DNA of 64,000 nucleotides from Ovis canadensis (lineage: Eukaryota; Chordata; Mammalia; Artiodactyla; Bovidae), in the NCBI RefSeq assembly GCF_042477335.2, contig NC_091246.1, positions 252,096,501 to 252,160,500 on the forward strand, read 5' to 3'. Under the pieces are notes generated by a model. The model had not been told where the DNA came from. It saw only the letters and a program-made list of their open reading frames with translations, and did no database searches. Made by a program: the position numbers and the translations under genes. Below, in pieces: positions 1-12,100 of the stretch (its first letter is position 1; each line of letters begins with the position of its first letter).

Positions 1-109
1 ACTTGGTAGGAAGGACTGAAAAGAGGAAAGCAGAACCCTGAACTTGATGTTGTTGGAGGTTCCAGGTAGAGCCCTCTGCTTTGCCAGTTAGCAGCAGTGT
101 GTCATTCAA

Positions 110-199
110 GACCTCACCGCTCAGGAAGCTTATTAGAAATGCAGAATCGTGGACCTGATCCCAGACCTGCTGGTTAACAAGACCCCCAGGTGGTTCATC
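110..199 (+). mobile_element. MER5A-like hAT relic, cut by BovB
   Basis: AGCTTATTAGAAATGCAGAA and the later CCCCCAGGTGGTTCAT follow the internal pattern of MER5A-type nonautonomous hAT elements. The match stops where BovB begins. Confidence 0.55.
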
Positions 200-957
200 A
201 GTTCAGTTCAGTTCAGTCGCTCAGTCGTGTCCGACTCTTTGTGACCCCATGAATTGCAGCACTCCAGGCCTGCCTGTCCATCACCAACTCCCGGAGTTCA
301 CTCAGACTCACGTCCATCACATCGGTGATGCCATCCAGCCATCTCATCCTCTGTCATCCCCTTCTCCTGCCCCCAATCCCTCCCAGCATCAGAGTCTTTT
401 CCAGTGAGTCAGCTCTTCACGTGAGGTGGCCAAAGTACTGGAGTTTCAGCCTCAGCATCAGTCCTTCCAATGAACACCCAGGACTGGTCTCCTTCAGAAT
501 GGACTGGTTGGATCTCCTTGCAATCCAAGGGACTCTCAAGTGTCTTCTGCAACACCACAGTTCAAAAGCATCAATCTTCGGCTCTCAGCTTTCTTCACAG
601 TCCAACGCTCACATCCATACATGACCACAGGAAAAACCATAGCCTTGACTAGACGGACCTTTGTTGGCAAAATAATGTCTCTGCTTTTGAATATGCTGTC
701 TAGGTTGGTCATAACTTTCCTTCCAAGGAGTAAGTGTCTTTTAATTTCATGGCTGCAATCACCATCTGCAGTGATTTTGGAGCCCCCAAAAAATAAAGTC
801 TGACACTGTTTCCCCATCTATTTCCCATGAAGTGATGGGACCAGATGCCATGATCTTAGTTTTCTGAATGTTGAGCTTTAAGCCAACTTTTTCACTCTCT
901 TCTTTCAGTTTCATCAAGAGGCTTTTTAGTTCCTCTTCACTTTCTGCCATAAGGGAG
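200..957 (-). mobile_element. BovB LINE 3' fragment
   Basis: Reads as the BovB 3' end on the minus strand: TTCAGTTCAGTCGCTCAG terminus, then the tail of the reverse transcriptase frame. It contains remnants of VMYGCERWTVKKAE and SLLMKLKEE in different frames, so it is broken by shifts and stops. The 5' end is truncated at about 957. Confidence 0.95.
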
Positions 958-1744
958 CCCCTAGCATAAGCTATGAACCAAGTGTTCAATCAAATAACTT
1001 GCTGAATAAGTGGTTAGAAATCAAATCACATTGGAATTTCCGAATTAAAGAGTTCAATTATGATTTCATGGACATTTGTCTGCTTCCTTAGGGTTCCTTG
1101 TAGTGTCTGGAGAACTGAATACTATATTAAATCTCATTCTCTCCCTCAATACACTTTCATACAAACTATGCCCCTGGCCCCGCACTGAATGCAGGAGGCA
1201 GAGACAAGTCTGCCGTGGCCAACCTCCAGACAGACACCACCAGTCACTCTTCACTGGCGAGTGTTGCAATGGAGCCAAAATCGGGCTCTCAGAACCAAAT
1301 GTTCCTCAGCCCTTCATTTCCCATCCAGTCCACCAAGCCCAGCTTCATTTCCCAGTTTGATTTCTATCACATCACTCTTCCGCCCTGAACCATCTATGGC
1401 TCCCCATTGTCCACCAACCCCTGGCATTCAAGCTTGGTTTCAGGAGCTTTACCCAGCCACATGTATTTCTCTATGCTCCTCACCATTGCCAGAACAGGCC
1501 CACCTCCCTCTGCAGCTCCGCAGTAGCTTCCTTCAACCTAGAAGGCTCCCTCTTCCCAGACTCCTTATCGCCACGTTCACATCCGCACGCTTGGAGGCAC
1601 ATCTCAAATGCTGCCTCTTCCATCTTTTTCCACTTGGAGGAGGTCTTGCCCTCCTCTGAAGGACCAAGCAATGTGTTCTTACCTTTCCTAGGGATACTCA
1701 CCCCAGTTATTTGGGCTCTCACTTTGGGTTCCTCCATGGTGCGG

Positions 1745-1915
1745 GCAGACTGCCCTGAACTCAAATCTGTGATCTTGGACCCATCATTTATTCCCTCCTG
1801 TGTAAGACGGGGACGTGACCATCAACCTCACCGGGTGGTATAAGGTTTAAATGAGACAACTTATCCAAAGTGCCTGGAGCCTCAGAGAGCTCCATCTGTG
1901 CTAGGTCACTTTGCA
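1745..1915 (+). mobile_element. MIR SINE relic
   Basis: The order of tract types matches MIR: gaccttgg-like core (GATCTTGGACC), TGTGTAAGACGGGGA, then AAATGAGACAAC and GTGCCTGGAGC. It is old and diverged. Confidence 0.6.
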
Positions 1916-1919
1916 TTTT

Positions 1920-4249
1920 TTTCTCCCCTATTTAATCCATCACATGACGGATGCTAAGTATCTGTTCAACTGAATCCACAGATACATGATCACGGTGATT
2001 TTACAGAAGTGGAGTCATACACATGATAAACACTGTACTAATTTGTTTGAACGGCCCCTTGGCTCACTACTCTGAGTGCTCATTTATCTTCAGTGGACAT
2101 GTGTTTAGAAATCATTAACCTTTTGTGCCCTGAACATATGTCCTACAGAGGCAGTGAGGCAAAATTGGCTCGAGAGGTGGTGCGCAGCCTCTTCCTGGAG
2201 GGCCGCTACCTATGATGTGTGCCAAGGTCAAAAACACACACGGAGGCGGACTTGGAACACCGATTGCACGTGGTCAGGAGGCATTGGGAATGCCTGATGT
2301 TTGGAATTCATTCAGCAAGCGCAGCAATAGTTTTCTGTAGCAAAAGACATGTGACAAGCGTTTGAAGAAAGGAGTCCCCAGTCTGCCTCCAAATGAATTG
2401 TCCCTCCTTAGTAAACTCTGTCCCAAACTCATGGGACATCCCACTCTCCCACTCGAGGGGTTTGATGATGCTGGCCCTTCGATCCCAAAAACCTCACTCC
2501 CCATTTACACCTCCTATTTCCCTTTTCATCCCTCATCTAAACGACACTTCCTCCCATCCCTTCTGAACTCGCAGCCTTTTCCTATCAGTACCTCCTATCA
2601 TGGCCTGTCTTCTCTTGGGTCATAGTTGTGTCCACTTTCACTGCTGGGCTGAAAGGTTTTTGAGGAAAGGTCCATGTCTGATTCAATGCCCAGAAATAAA
2701 GATTCCAACACAGCACAGGTTCAGTAAACGATAAATTCCTGGATGTTCGGATTGGTGAATAAACTGAACAAAAACCGAATATCTTGATACACCTAAGTCC
2801 CTCTACACAGGGAATTTCAGACAAGTTTCGCCAAGACAGAGAAGTTTTTCTGCTGCCAAACCAGAATCCATGAATCAGCAGGATTGGTCTCGATCCTATT
2901 TAATATACAAAGTTCTAAATCACTGCAACACTGCGGTCTGAGTGCCCGCTCGGTCCAGCAGTCTAGCTAAACCCATACTGGAGCAGAGCATTTATGACAA
3001 ATTGTGGCTGTATCTCAAGGTTGACACACACTTTCTGCCTATCTGGGGAACAGGTAACTTTAATGCTGGGTTTTTCAACCCCTGCTTTCCTCTAGACAAC
3101 CATGACCAGTTGCCAAGAGGGGACAGGGGAACAGCCGCTTTCCCCTTATGGCATCTCAGCCTTTGACACCATACACTGTCCCTCACGCGGAGTAAGCAAC
3201 AGCCTGGAGGAAAACACAAACAGCAAACTGTATCCCTTTAATTGTCCCCTCTGAGGCCTGAGGACACTTCCGCCCTTGCAGACTCACCCGACCTCACAGG
3301 TCACCAAGACCCAGGCAGGAAGCCCCAGGACCACCATGCAGCCCAGCAGGCGGCCCCCGGCCCCCAGCAAACCACAGGACACCACCAAGGAGGCCATGGA
3401 CGTTCTCCGCCCAGGGCTGGGGGGGCAGAACCCTACACTGGGGCAGCACTCAGGTCCTAGCAGATCTTTCAGAGAGATTCTCAGTCGGGTGAGCAGGGTC
3501 CGGCGTCTGGGCCTCGCGGGCTCAGGAACTGGATAGCATCTGTGTACCCCAAGGTCCCCGGGTCATGGGACGAGGCAAACATCACACAGGGAGGACAGTG
3601 ATCAAGAGGGAAGGACGGCTCACCAGCTGCTGTGGTCTTCACCCACCCAGGGTGGCAGCAGAGCCCTTTCGGTGTCAAAGTACCGTGGGGCCCACCCACA
3701 GGCTGCTGGACGAGCACACAGGACAAGATCAGGCGGGAACCCAGAGGCCAAAACCACCGGCCGCACGGCCGCGGCCTTGGCCTCGGGACCGGCCCCGACG
3801 GTCTCACCCAGGGCCCGTGCCTCTGGCGCTCTGTGGCCATGTGCCCCTCCCCGTCCCGAGCACCTCTTCCAGGTAACCTGTGCAGTCACTGCTGCCCACG
3901 TGTGTCTGTGGGAAGGCGATCCCTCCTGTAATGGGGTCAAACCAAGCCCCAGAGCTCTAGAGAAACCCTCAGGGCTGCCAAAAGACAGCTGCTCTGTATT
4001 TAGACAACTGCTAACTATGAGAGATGTTCTTAAGACACCAGGCAGAAAGTGGAGGAGGCCTCCCAGGTGCGCGGCCACACTCACCTGGACAGAAGCTGCA
4101 ATCAGCTACTGGAGCTCAGTGAGACCCCAAACGACTGTCCCTGGGCAGAACAGGCCCAGTTTCCTGCAAAGTCTCTGAGAAGGACCGGCAGGCTCTCCAT
4201 CTCGTGCCATCAAACAGCAGTCAGACAGTGACATAGACGACTCGAAACT
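1920..4249. other. Intergenic DNA 3' of OTUD3, no gene supported
   Basis: Mostly unique sequence. It is CpG-dense around 3480-3850 and holds several open frames up to about 168 codons on both strands, which overlap one another, lack recognisable domains and look like GC-rich chance frames. In other mammals PLA2G2E lies on this side; I see none of its cysteine-rich motifs here. Confidence 0.5.
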
Positions 4250-7200
4250 GTCTTTAAACTAGAATTTATTGGTATACAAAACTCCAGTTCATAGATAAAG
4301 TGGCACATCTCTGCAGCTTCTATTGCACCAAGTATTGAAGGTTAAAGACACAACAAAAGAAAACATTTGGTTTTGGAAACACTGCAAATAGCCAAGTACA
4401 GTACTTTGGTAAATAAAAAACAGAACGGTTCAGAGTAACACAACGCGAGGAAAGGAGGAAGAAATGAGCTACGGATGCCAGACAACGGCCACACTTCTCC
4501 CTGTCAAGCTCCACGGATAAGGCGAGACTTGCTAAGTCTCTGGGTCATGACCCCACGGAGGTCTTGGGTATCTCCGGACTGCAGCGAGAGCAAGTATAGT
4601 GCAATTAGGGGAAAAAGGGAAGGTGGCTGAGCCACAGGGGCTCCAGTATTCTCCATAGACCCACCTGCCCTCCCTCGTCAAGGGACTAACGCCCACCAGC
4701 GCCTCCCCGTTGGCACGGGGAACACAGAGGTCTGCCGTTAGGCTCCCAGCCCCTCCCTCCTCCTCACAGAGCTCGCTGCTGGTGGATGCTGGAAGGGTCG
4801 CTCCGGGGAGGCCGAGCGCCGTTCCCCCCAGAAGATGAACCATGGGAGGAGCCCACTCCTCCGCTGCGGCCGAGGGGTCGGCACGCAGGCCGAGGTCTGG
4901 GGCCACACGCAAACCCCATCACAGACGACAGGCAACGGTGCCCCGGTGGATGCCGAGCTGGGAGAGGGAGGGTGGGCCGCCGAGCTTTTGCCCAGCGGTC
5001 GTGACCGCCCAGCACTGCGGCACAGTGAGCACCAGCGGTTCTGGACCGGGGGACGCCCTGCTCACACAAGGTCACCACACACCCGTTCATGCTTTCACAG
5101 AAATTATTCTTCACTGGTATCAGCTCCTTCTTGAGTAACTTTGCAAGGATGCTGAACACTTTAATCGAGTTACAAAGTAGTCTGCACTACGAGAGCAGGA
5201 CTCTAGAAGGTAATCCCTCCGAGGAAATGGTAAGAGCCTGAGGTTTTCACAGGGCACGTTACCCTGGACACACGGGGCCAGGCAGTGGACAGGGCCCCAG
5301 TCCTGCCCAGGGCCGGGCTCTGGGGCGCCTGCTGAGTTCAGTACTGGGCACGCACTTTGTGACTGGTGTCAGTGTCTCTGCTGCAAACCAACTGTCCGTC
5401 CCCTCTCTCGTAGGCGACGGCAGAAGACTGGCTATCATTTAAAATCGAGATCTTCAACTTAACGAAACATACGATTTGCTTTACAGTCAGAAAGACATAT
5501 CTTGTAGAAAGTGCCATTATCAAATCACCTCAGAACAACTGTCAGAAGGCCCCAGAGTTTGAGCAACACTTGTTCTGAAAGCTAAGATGAACAAAACAGT
5601 GAACAATGAAAACATCAAAACAAACAAAAATAAACAAACTGCATCAGACTCTGAGTCTAAAGGTTTGCCACAGAGAGACAGAGCCTTGAGGTAAAAAGGT
5701 GAAGAGCTACGCGTCTACCCCAAGCGGAGTCAGAGGCCCACGGCCACGGCACCGAAACCAAGCTCCACCGTCACGCTGCCCACACTGGCCCTTCTGGCCA
5801 GGCTGAGTGAGTCAGCCCTGACGAGGAAGCCGAGTTTCCATCAACCGACTGTGCGTGCTGAGCTGAACGTCTCACAGAGGTAAATTGACGGCGTTCCACG
5901 TGGACCCGGTAAAACCCAGGCAGTCTGAGAGTTTCCCAGAAAGAGAGAAGTTGCACACTGACGACAGGGACTCCTACGAGGCGAGCACGGCCTCACGCCA
6001 AGTCTGCCTGATCCCCACCTACGGAACACAGGCGCGGCTCCCGCAGTCAGCATCTCCTGCCAGCAGAGCTCCCTGGGCGAGGCGGCGGCTCATCAGAAAC
6101 CACCCCCTCAGAGCCCGGCCCCGGCTGCCCCACAGCAGAGCTCCCACTTCACCAGCCCTCGGAATCACACAGGGTGTGGAAGTGTGTTCAGAGCTTATAG
6201 GGGGAACCACAGACAAGCTCGACCCTTGAGACTCCTTTCTGCCACAATTCTTCAGCCAGACTTCACTCCTAAAAGCATATGCTATTATTGAAAAATCAAA
6301 TATACACACACAACTTCTAACACCTCCTGGTGGCAACTGTGTTAATTTAGAAGTTGTGGCTCTGTGCTGTTCTAATACATCTACCTCTCGAGTACAAAGC
6401 TGTTGCCACTAAAATTTTATTTCTTATTTTGACCTTTAAAAAAAATTCATACAACTTTTATGTACAGCTTCTAAGACAAGTAAGCAGCTATGGACCACCA
6501 CCCCATCCCCTTTCTCCTGACCAAAGCTACCGAGATAATCCCACAGAACAAACATCTAACAGCCGCAGAGGCTAAGAACGCTTCACTCCTTACTATGCAG
6601 TGCCCTGAGCAACGGCACCAGGTAACCACCACCAGGTGGCCAGGACCAATCAACACACCAGGCCCCCACTTGGCTGCCAATAACGTGGTTCTCCAGAGCC
6701 TCTCACGGAACCAACTAACACATGGATTCCATCTACCTCATACTTTGGTGGGACGGAGGCAGTGAAGTTTAAATTTAAACCCTTAGCTAGAAGATATCAC
6801 TAAAGCTGGATACATGTACCCCATCCCTAATAATTAACATACTGAACACAGACCAATTATAACTGAAAAACTGTGAAATAGTAATAAGAGAAAATTACTG
6901 AAGCCACTAGATTAGTTTTTAAAACCAGTTACTTTACCCAAGAAAAGGTGAAGCCCATTCTCAGAATTGTGTAATTCATAAATAAATGCACCCAATATTC
7001 TATAGTAACTCTTTAGCAACTTCTAAAACCCAGCAGAGCCCAAGGCCACGTTCTTTAACCATGTGAACTAAAGCAATCCTACCACTCCTGACCATGGGTC
7101 TCCCTCAGCTATTTCAGACTCCTAACTGCTTAATCGTGTGAGAGGATCTGGTCTCCTGAATCCTCACAGTGCAAACATTCAAGAAACAGTGCTCACTCAG

Positions 7201-9012
7201 ATGCTCGGCCACAGCGGAAAGCCAGGAGAACAGAGCCTGAAGCATTGGCCCGCGCTCCCTTGGAGACAGCGAGGCAACAGAGACGGCTCACCTTCTCACA
7301 CTGAGCGCCAGAAGCTCTAACTCGGGACCCTGCGGCATGCAAAGAAGAAATGCTATGCCGTTTCTAGACCTGCTTCGTTGATGTACTATACCAGCATGTT
7401 CTGGGGGCACCTCCAAGAGGCTACTGAGGCTCCAAGCACAAAAAGTTACCAAAGCCAACAGAGAATTAAAATACATAATCAAAACCGAAGAAAGCAAACC
7501 ACCTGCTGATAAAGACAACCCACTGAATCCAAAGGCAGCCCACACAATGATGTGTCTACACATGTCAAAACCTTCCTATTGCTTTCTTTTTGCCTTGGAA
7601 CTCTTGTAATTTTGAAATCTGAGATGGAGGAGAAAACCAGTAGTTCACCTTTCAGTTCAGCATATATTACTTCTTCCAGTATTTGGTCCTCAAAAGGCAA
7701 AAACGGTCCAAGATTGGCCACTTCAAGGGTTAATTTTAAAGTTCACATCCATCTAACTCAGTTTGAGGAATGATGCCTCCCACTGCCCAAACCTGACTAT
7801 TTCAGCACTGCGCAGCCACTGCAGGGCCTCAGCCACAGTGCTTTCTCGGCCCAGCTGGTCTAACCTAAGTCCCTAACGACTTCTAGAGGGTGCTGGAGAG
7901 TTTTTCCAAGAGCAAAATCCCAAACAGGGCTTAACTAGAAAGAAGAAAGTGCAGCATTTTATGGGATTTCATTTCCACAATACTAACAAATTAAGCAACA
8001 GCTCAAGATACTTTTCCTCTGAAGGACTCTCTCTAAATCTAGAATAGCAAGAAAGAAAGACACTCACTTAAAATGTGAACATGAAAAACCTTAGCGAGTC
8101 TTCCACTCTCTCCGTACAAAACAAAAGAACTCTTCAGACTCCTCCTGTGCAAAACCTCAGACTCTCGTGATCTTTCCCTTCACAACTACGGATTCTGGAC
8201 TGCATGCTTCCAGAATCCCAGACCTGAATCATAAGCAGTCATGCAACACCTTCTTGCCATCAAGAAACAAGTATCAAACACTCAGCAACACTACCAATTT
8301 TCCAGCAAGGCCCAGGCCTAATTAACAGTCAGGCCTATTTATCATATGGCTTGAGTACAAATGAACCAGCAGTACCTGCAATCCCATCTGAACACCATGA
8401 TCAGAGAGAGAAATGTGGTTGTTTAGTTGCCACCCTGACTACAGGCCACAACCTCCCTATCACATTACTTTGGAAAAACAATTCCTGAATTATTCTCTGA
8501 TTAACCTGGAGTAGAAGAAAGTTAACTCTAAACATGTACCTGAGTTGGAGATCATTTATAAACTATCCTGCATATTAATGTCTGTTTGAAAATGAAACAG
8601 AAACAAAGGAAGCTTGTCCTCTGAATGTCTAGCAATTAATCTAAACTATCTCATCCGCAATTAGAGCAAAACGCACCCCGAGTGTTACGGAAAGATCCCA
8701 GGGTCACCAAACTCTAAATTCTCAGGGCAAATAAAACCACACTTAAAAGGTTTTTGTTTGTTTTTTACCTAACTATCCACCCCTCAAACTCGGTATTTTA
8801 AACACAGAACATGAACGGCTTCACTGCACTTTCATTAAATAAAACACATCACTGGACAAAACTCTGAACAAAAAAGAGGCAGCCGAAGGAAACTAACTCA
8901 GTGAGTGACTCTGTGGGTTGGGTTCTGTTCTGTAAAGGACGGCCTCACTGGGAAGCCTGGCACACAGCCCTGCACTTCCCACTCGCTGCGCGCAGCTCCC
9001 AGGGGGCCAGAC
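4250..9012 (-). other. OTUD3: Inferred OTUD3 3' untranslated region
   Basis: About 4.76 kb between the stop codon and the first well-placed AATAAA on the minus strand (4265-4270). I recognise no BovB, Bov-tA or CHR copy in it, in strong contrast to both sides. Another possible signal (TTTATT on plus, near 6416-6421) could give a shorter form. Open frames here are short and unrelated to known proteins. The extent is inferred; no transcript evidence is available. Confidence 0.6.
4265..4270 (-). terminator. Putative OTUD3 polyadenylation signal AATAAA
   Basis: Canonical AATAAA on the minus strand (plus TTTATT). The downstream minus strand has a T/GT-rich stretch (GTCTATGTCACTGTCTG) within about 30-60 bases, as expected of a 3' processing site. 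Cleavage would fall near 4240-4255. Confidence 0.55.
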
Positions 9013-9186
9013 TCAGATGCTGAGAGCCGCGAAGGTCCTCACCAAGGTGACCTGGGCGCCCGCGTCCGCGCCGCCCCTGCTGCTGTCCCTGTGGCCCCTG
9101 CTCTCCAGGGCCTTGTGCCGGTGCCTCTCCTCCTGTCGTTTCTTCTTCTCGAGTCGCTGCTGTTCTCGCCTCTGTTTGTTCGTGAC
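9013..9186 (-). CDS. OTUD3: OTUD3 coding exon 8 and stop codon
   Basis: Acceptor CTCAG|GTC, 57 codons plus TGA (9015-9013), residues 339-395. It starts [20 protein letters not shown], a strongly basic helical tail, and ends [13 protein letters not shown], matching the conserved C-terminus of the family. It also carries the start of the 3' UTR. Confidence 0.94.
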   Translation of the reverse strand, partial: VTNKQRREQQRLEKKKRQEERHRHKALESRGHRDSSRGGADAGAQVTLVRTFAALSI

Positions 9187-12100
9187 CTGAGAAAGGAGAC
9201 TGCCGTGTGAGTCAGTACAAATGTATATCCCCGTGCTAGGCTAGCAGATAAAGCCAATTCCATTCTCCTCATAAAGTAATTCAAAATAACCTAAAGAAAC
9301 ATGAACCCTAGGCCAGCTGGAGATAATGCTCAAAAATGCCACAGGATGCCTTTCTGTGCGTAATGCCCCAGGGAATCCTAACAGAATCCATACAAGCTTA
9401 CTGCATCTCACCCTCTGCCTGTGACTTTTTACATTACGTTACATTCTGAGCTCAGAACTTCCTGGTAAAAATCTTAACAAGAAGTCCCAAGTCCAGTAAA
9501 AGCCATGGTGTCATATATTGCCTGCGAGAGTTGGGCTGGGAAGGGAGAAGCACAACCTTTCTTGGAAGCATCTTACAACTTTCCAGAAGATCTTAAAAAG
9601 ATCCACATACCCATGCCCTTTAACCCTGTTAATTCTCCTTCTGGGACTCTAGCCAAGCAAATAATGCAAAAGACAAAGATTTATACACAAGGTGTTCACT
9701 GAAGGTGACGGCATCTACAACAAATGGGACGCAGTCACACGATCAGCCAAGAAAGCCACCCACATGCTCTGACATCAGGCAGGAGGAGGAGCCGATCTGT
9801 GTTTACAGAGCAGGAACTGAGTATACTTCCTTCCAAGCGTCACTGCAAAGTCCAAACGGGACAGGTGGGGTCTTCATTCCACTTCACCATATACTCCCAT
9901 GACTCCCCATATTTCCTACAATAACCACTTTATAAAATCAAAATAAAATCACATACGAACACGAGCTCCAAGTTCCCGCCATTGCTGCCAAATTACAGAG
10001 CCCCGACTTCACTCACTCACTCACTCCCCATTTACCCTGGCAACCCCATCATGCCTACCTTTGGGAGCTGGTTTTTATTTGCTTTGTTTTCCTCAGTAGG
10101 GCTGGCCTTACTGTTCTCAGTCCTGCCTTCATTTACACCCTGATTTCCGAAGATTCTGGTGCCACTGCCACCCTCTTCCCATAAAGGACCACACTGCATC
10201 AGCACTCCACCACTGGACTCAAGGTTCTCCTCTGCATCTTTCAAAGAAAGACGGTTTGTTAAACTAAAAACCTAAGATAGTTACACACTGTGACAAGTGT
10301 TAAAAGACTCAAAGTACCTGGCTCCCTATATCATTGTCATTCAGAGAGCAAGTTTCCTTGAGGCAAAATTCCAGTATCAAGTCAATACAGTGGGGAACAT
10401 AAGGAAAAAATTACTGGTAAAATTTGGAAGATAAATTTTAAAATAACCCGTTGACCAGTCCTCTCATCAGCTTCCTACCAGCTGAGTGCTTTGATTCATC
10501 AGTTTAAGCCACTTTTTAACATTAATTTTTAGGGGGAAATCTTTCATTTGTACCCCTAAAATAGAAAGGAAATAAGCTCTAAAACTGTACTCTCCAATAC
10601 AGTGGCTACTAGCCACATGTGGCTGTTTAAATTAAAAATAAAGTTAAATAAAATTTTAAGTTTAGTTCCTCAGTCTCACTTAGCCACCTGTCAAGTATAT
10701 TCCATACAGAATAGCACAGACTCTATATAGCGCAGCTTTAAAATCACATGGATTAGCTTTCTAAGAAGGTATAACATACATATAAGGAAGATAATAAAAT
10801 ACCCAATCAGAAAACTATTAATATAATGCCAGGAACAGTATCTGGCATAAAATGTCTGGCAATGAGTACTGAAATCATTCAAAATAAATAACTTGCAAAA
10901 ACAGATATTAACATTTTTTTTTCCTTCCTCTGAATCACAGAATTAAAACTTAGTTTAAGATCATGTATGGATGCGAGAGTTGGACTGTGAAGAAAGCTGA
11001 GCGCCAAAGAATTGATGCTTTTGAACTGTGGTGTTGGAGAAGACTCTTGAGAGTCCCTTGGACTGCAAGGAGATCCAACCAGTCCATTCTAAAGGACATC
11101 AGCCTTAGGTGTTCTTTGGAAGGAATGATGCTAAAGCTGAAACTAGAGTACTTTGGCCACCTCATGCAAAGAGCTGACACATTGGAAAAGACTCTGATGT
11201 TGGGAGGGATTGGGGGCAGGAGGAGAAGGGGACAATAGAGGATGAAATGGCTGGATGGCATCACCGACTCGATGGACAAAGTGAATCTGAATGAACTCTG
11301 GGAGTTGGTGATGGACAGGGAGGCCTGGAGTGCTGCGATTCATGGGGTCACAAAGAGTCGGACACGACTGAGTGACTGAACTGAACTGAACTAAGCCAAG
11401 AAAAATTCTGAATTATCACCAGTTGACTGATGCTAGTAATGTAAATATTTCCACCAGAAAAGTAATTTTTCTCTCCATTTATCATTTTGGCATTATAATG
11501 GAATCTTCTTTCTAAAAGGATAGGTCTTCCCTGACACTGTCCACTCCTCCAAAACTGGCTAAGTGGCCTTCCCATGCACCCCCTAGCACCCTGTACCCCA
11601 ACTTCATCACATATGATTACGCCAATCTACTCACCTGCCTCCACCATGCCCCTCCACCCCCAGACTACACGCTCCCTGATGCAGAGCTAGCACCCAGTAA
11701 AACCCACCTGCAAACACAAGGTACTCAGTAAGCAACTGCTAAATGAGTAAATGACAATATAGTTAACTCCCTGCCAGTTGATTAAAGATGAAAACTCGAT
11801 ACCATCTATTAATGCACATGCATGGAATCTAGAAAAATGGCACTGATGACCTAGTTGCAGGGCAGGAATCGAGACAGACACAGAGAATCGACTTGTGGAA
11901 GGGCGGTGGGGCAAACAGAGAGTGACACTGATGTATACACACTAGCTGTGTAAAGAGACGGCTAGCGGGAAGCCGCTGCACAGCACAGAGAGCTCGGCCT
12001 GGTGGCCTATGATGACCTATGACCTAGAGGGGTGGGGCTGCGGAGGAGAGGCCCCACAAGGGAAGGATATATGCATACTTACAGTTTAGTCATGCTGTTG

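Noticed and set aside
3672-4178. 168-codon frame and overlapping frames in GC-rich DNA
   Set aside because: Frames overlap on both strands, have no domain, no splice context and no known similarity; expected by chance in GC-rich sequence.
1-4249. PLA2G2E, the usual 3' neighbour of OTUD3
   Set aside because: No Cys-rich phospholipase motif such as CCYG or the HDCC active-site pattern is visible; it probably lies outside the window.
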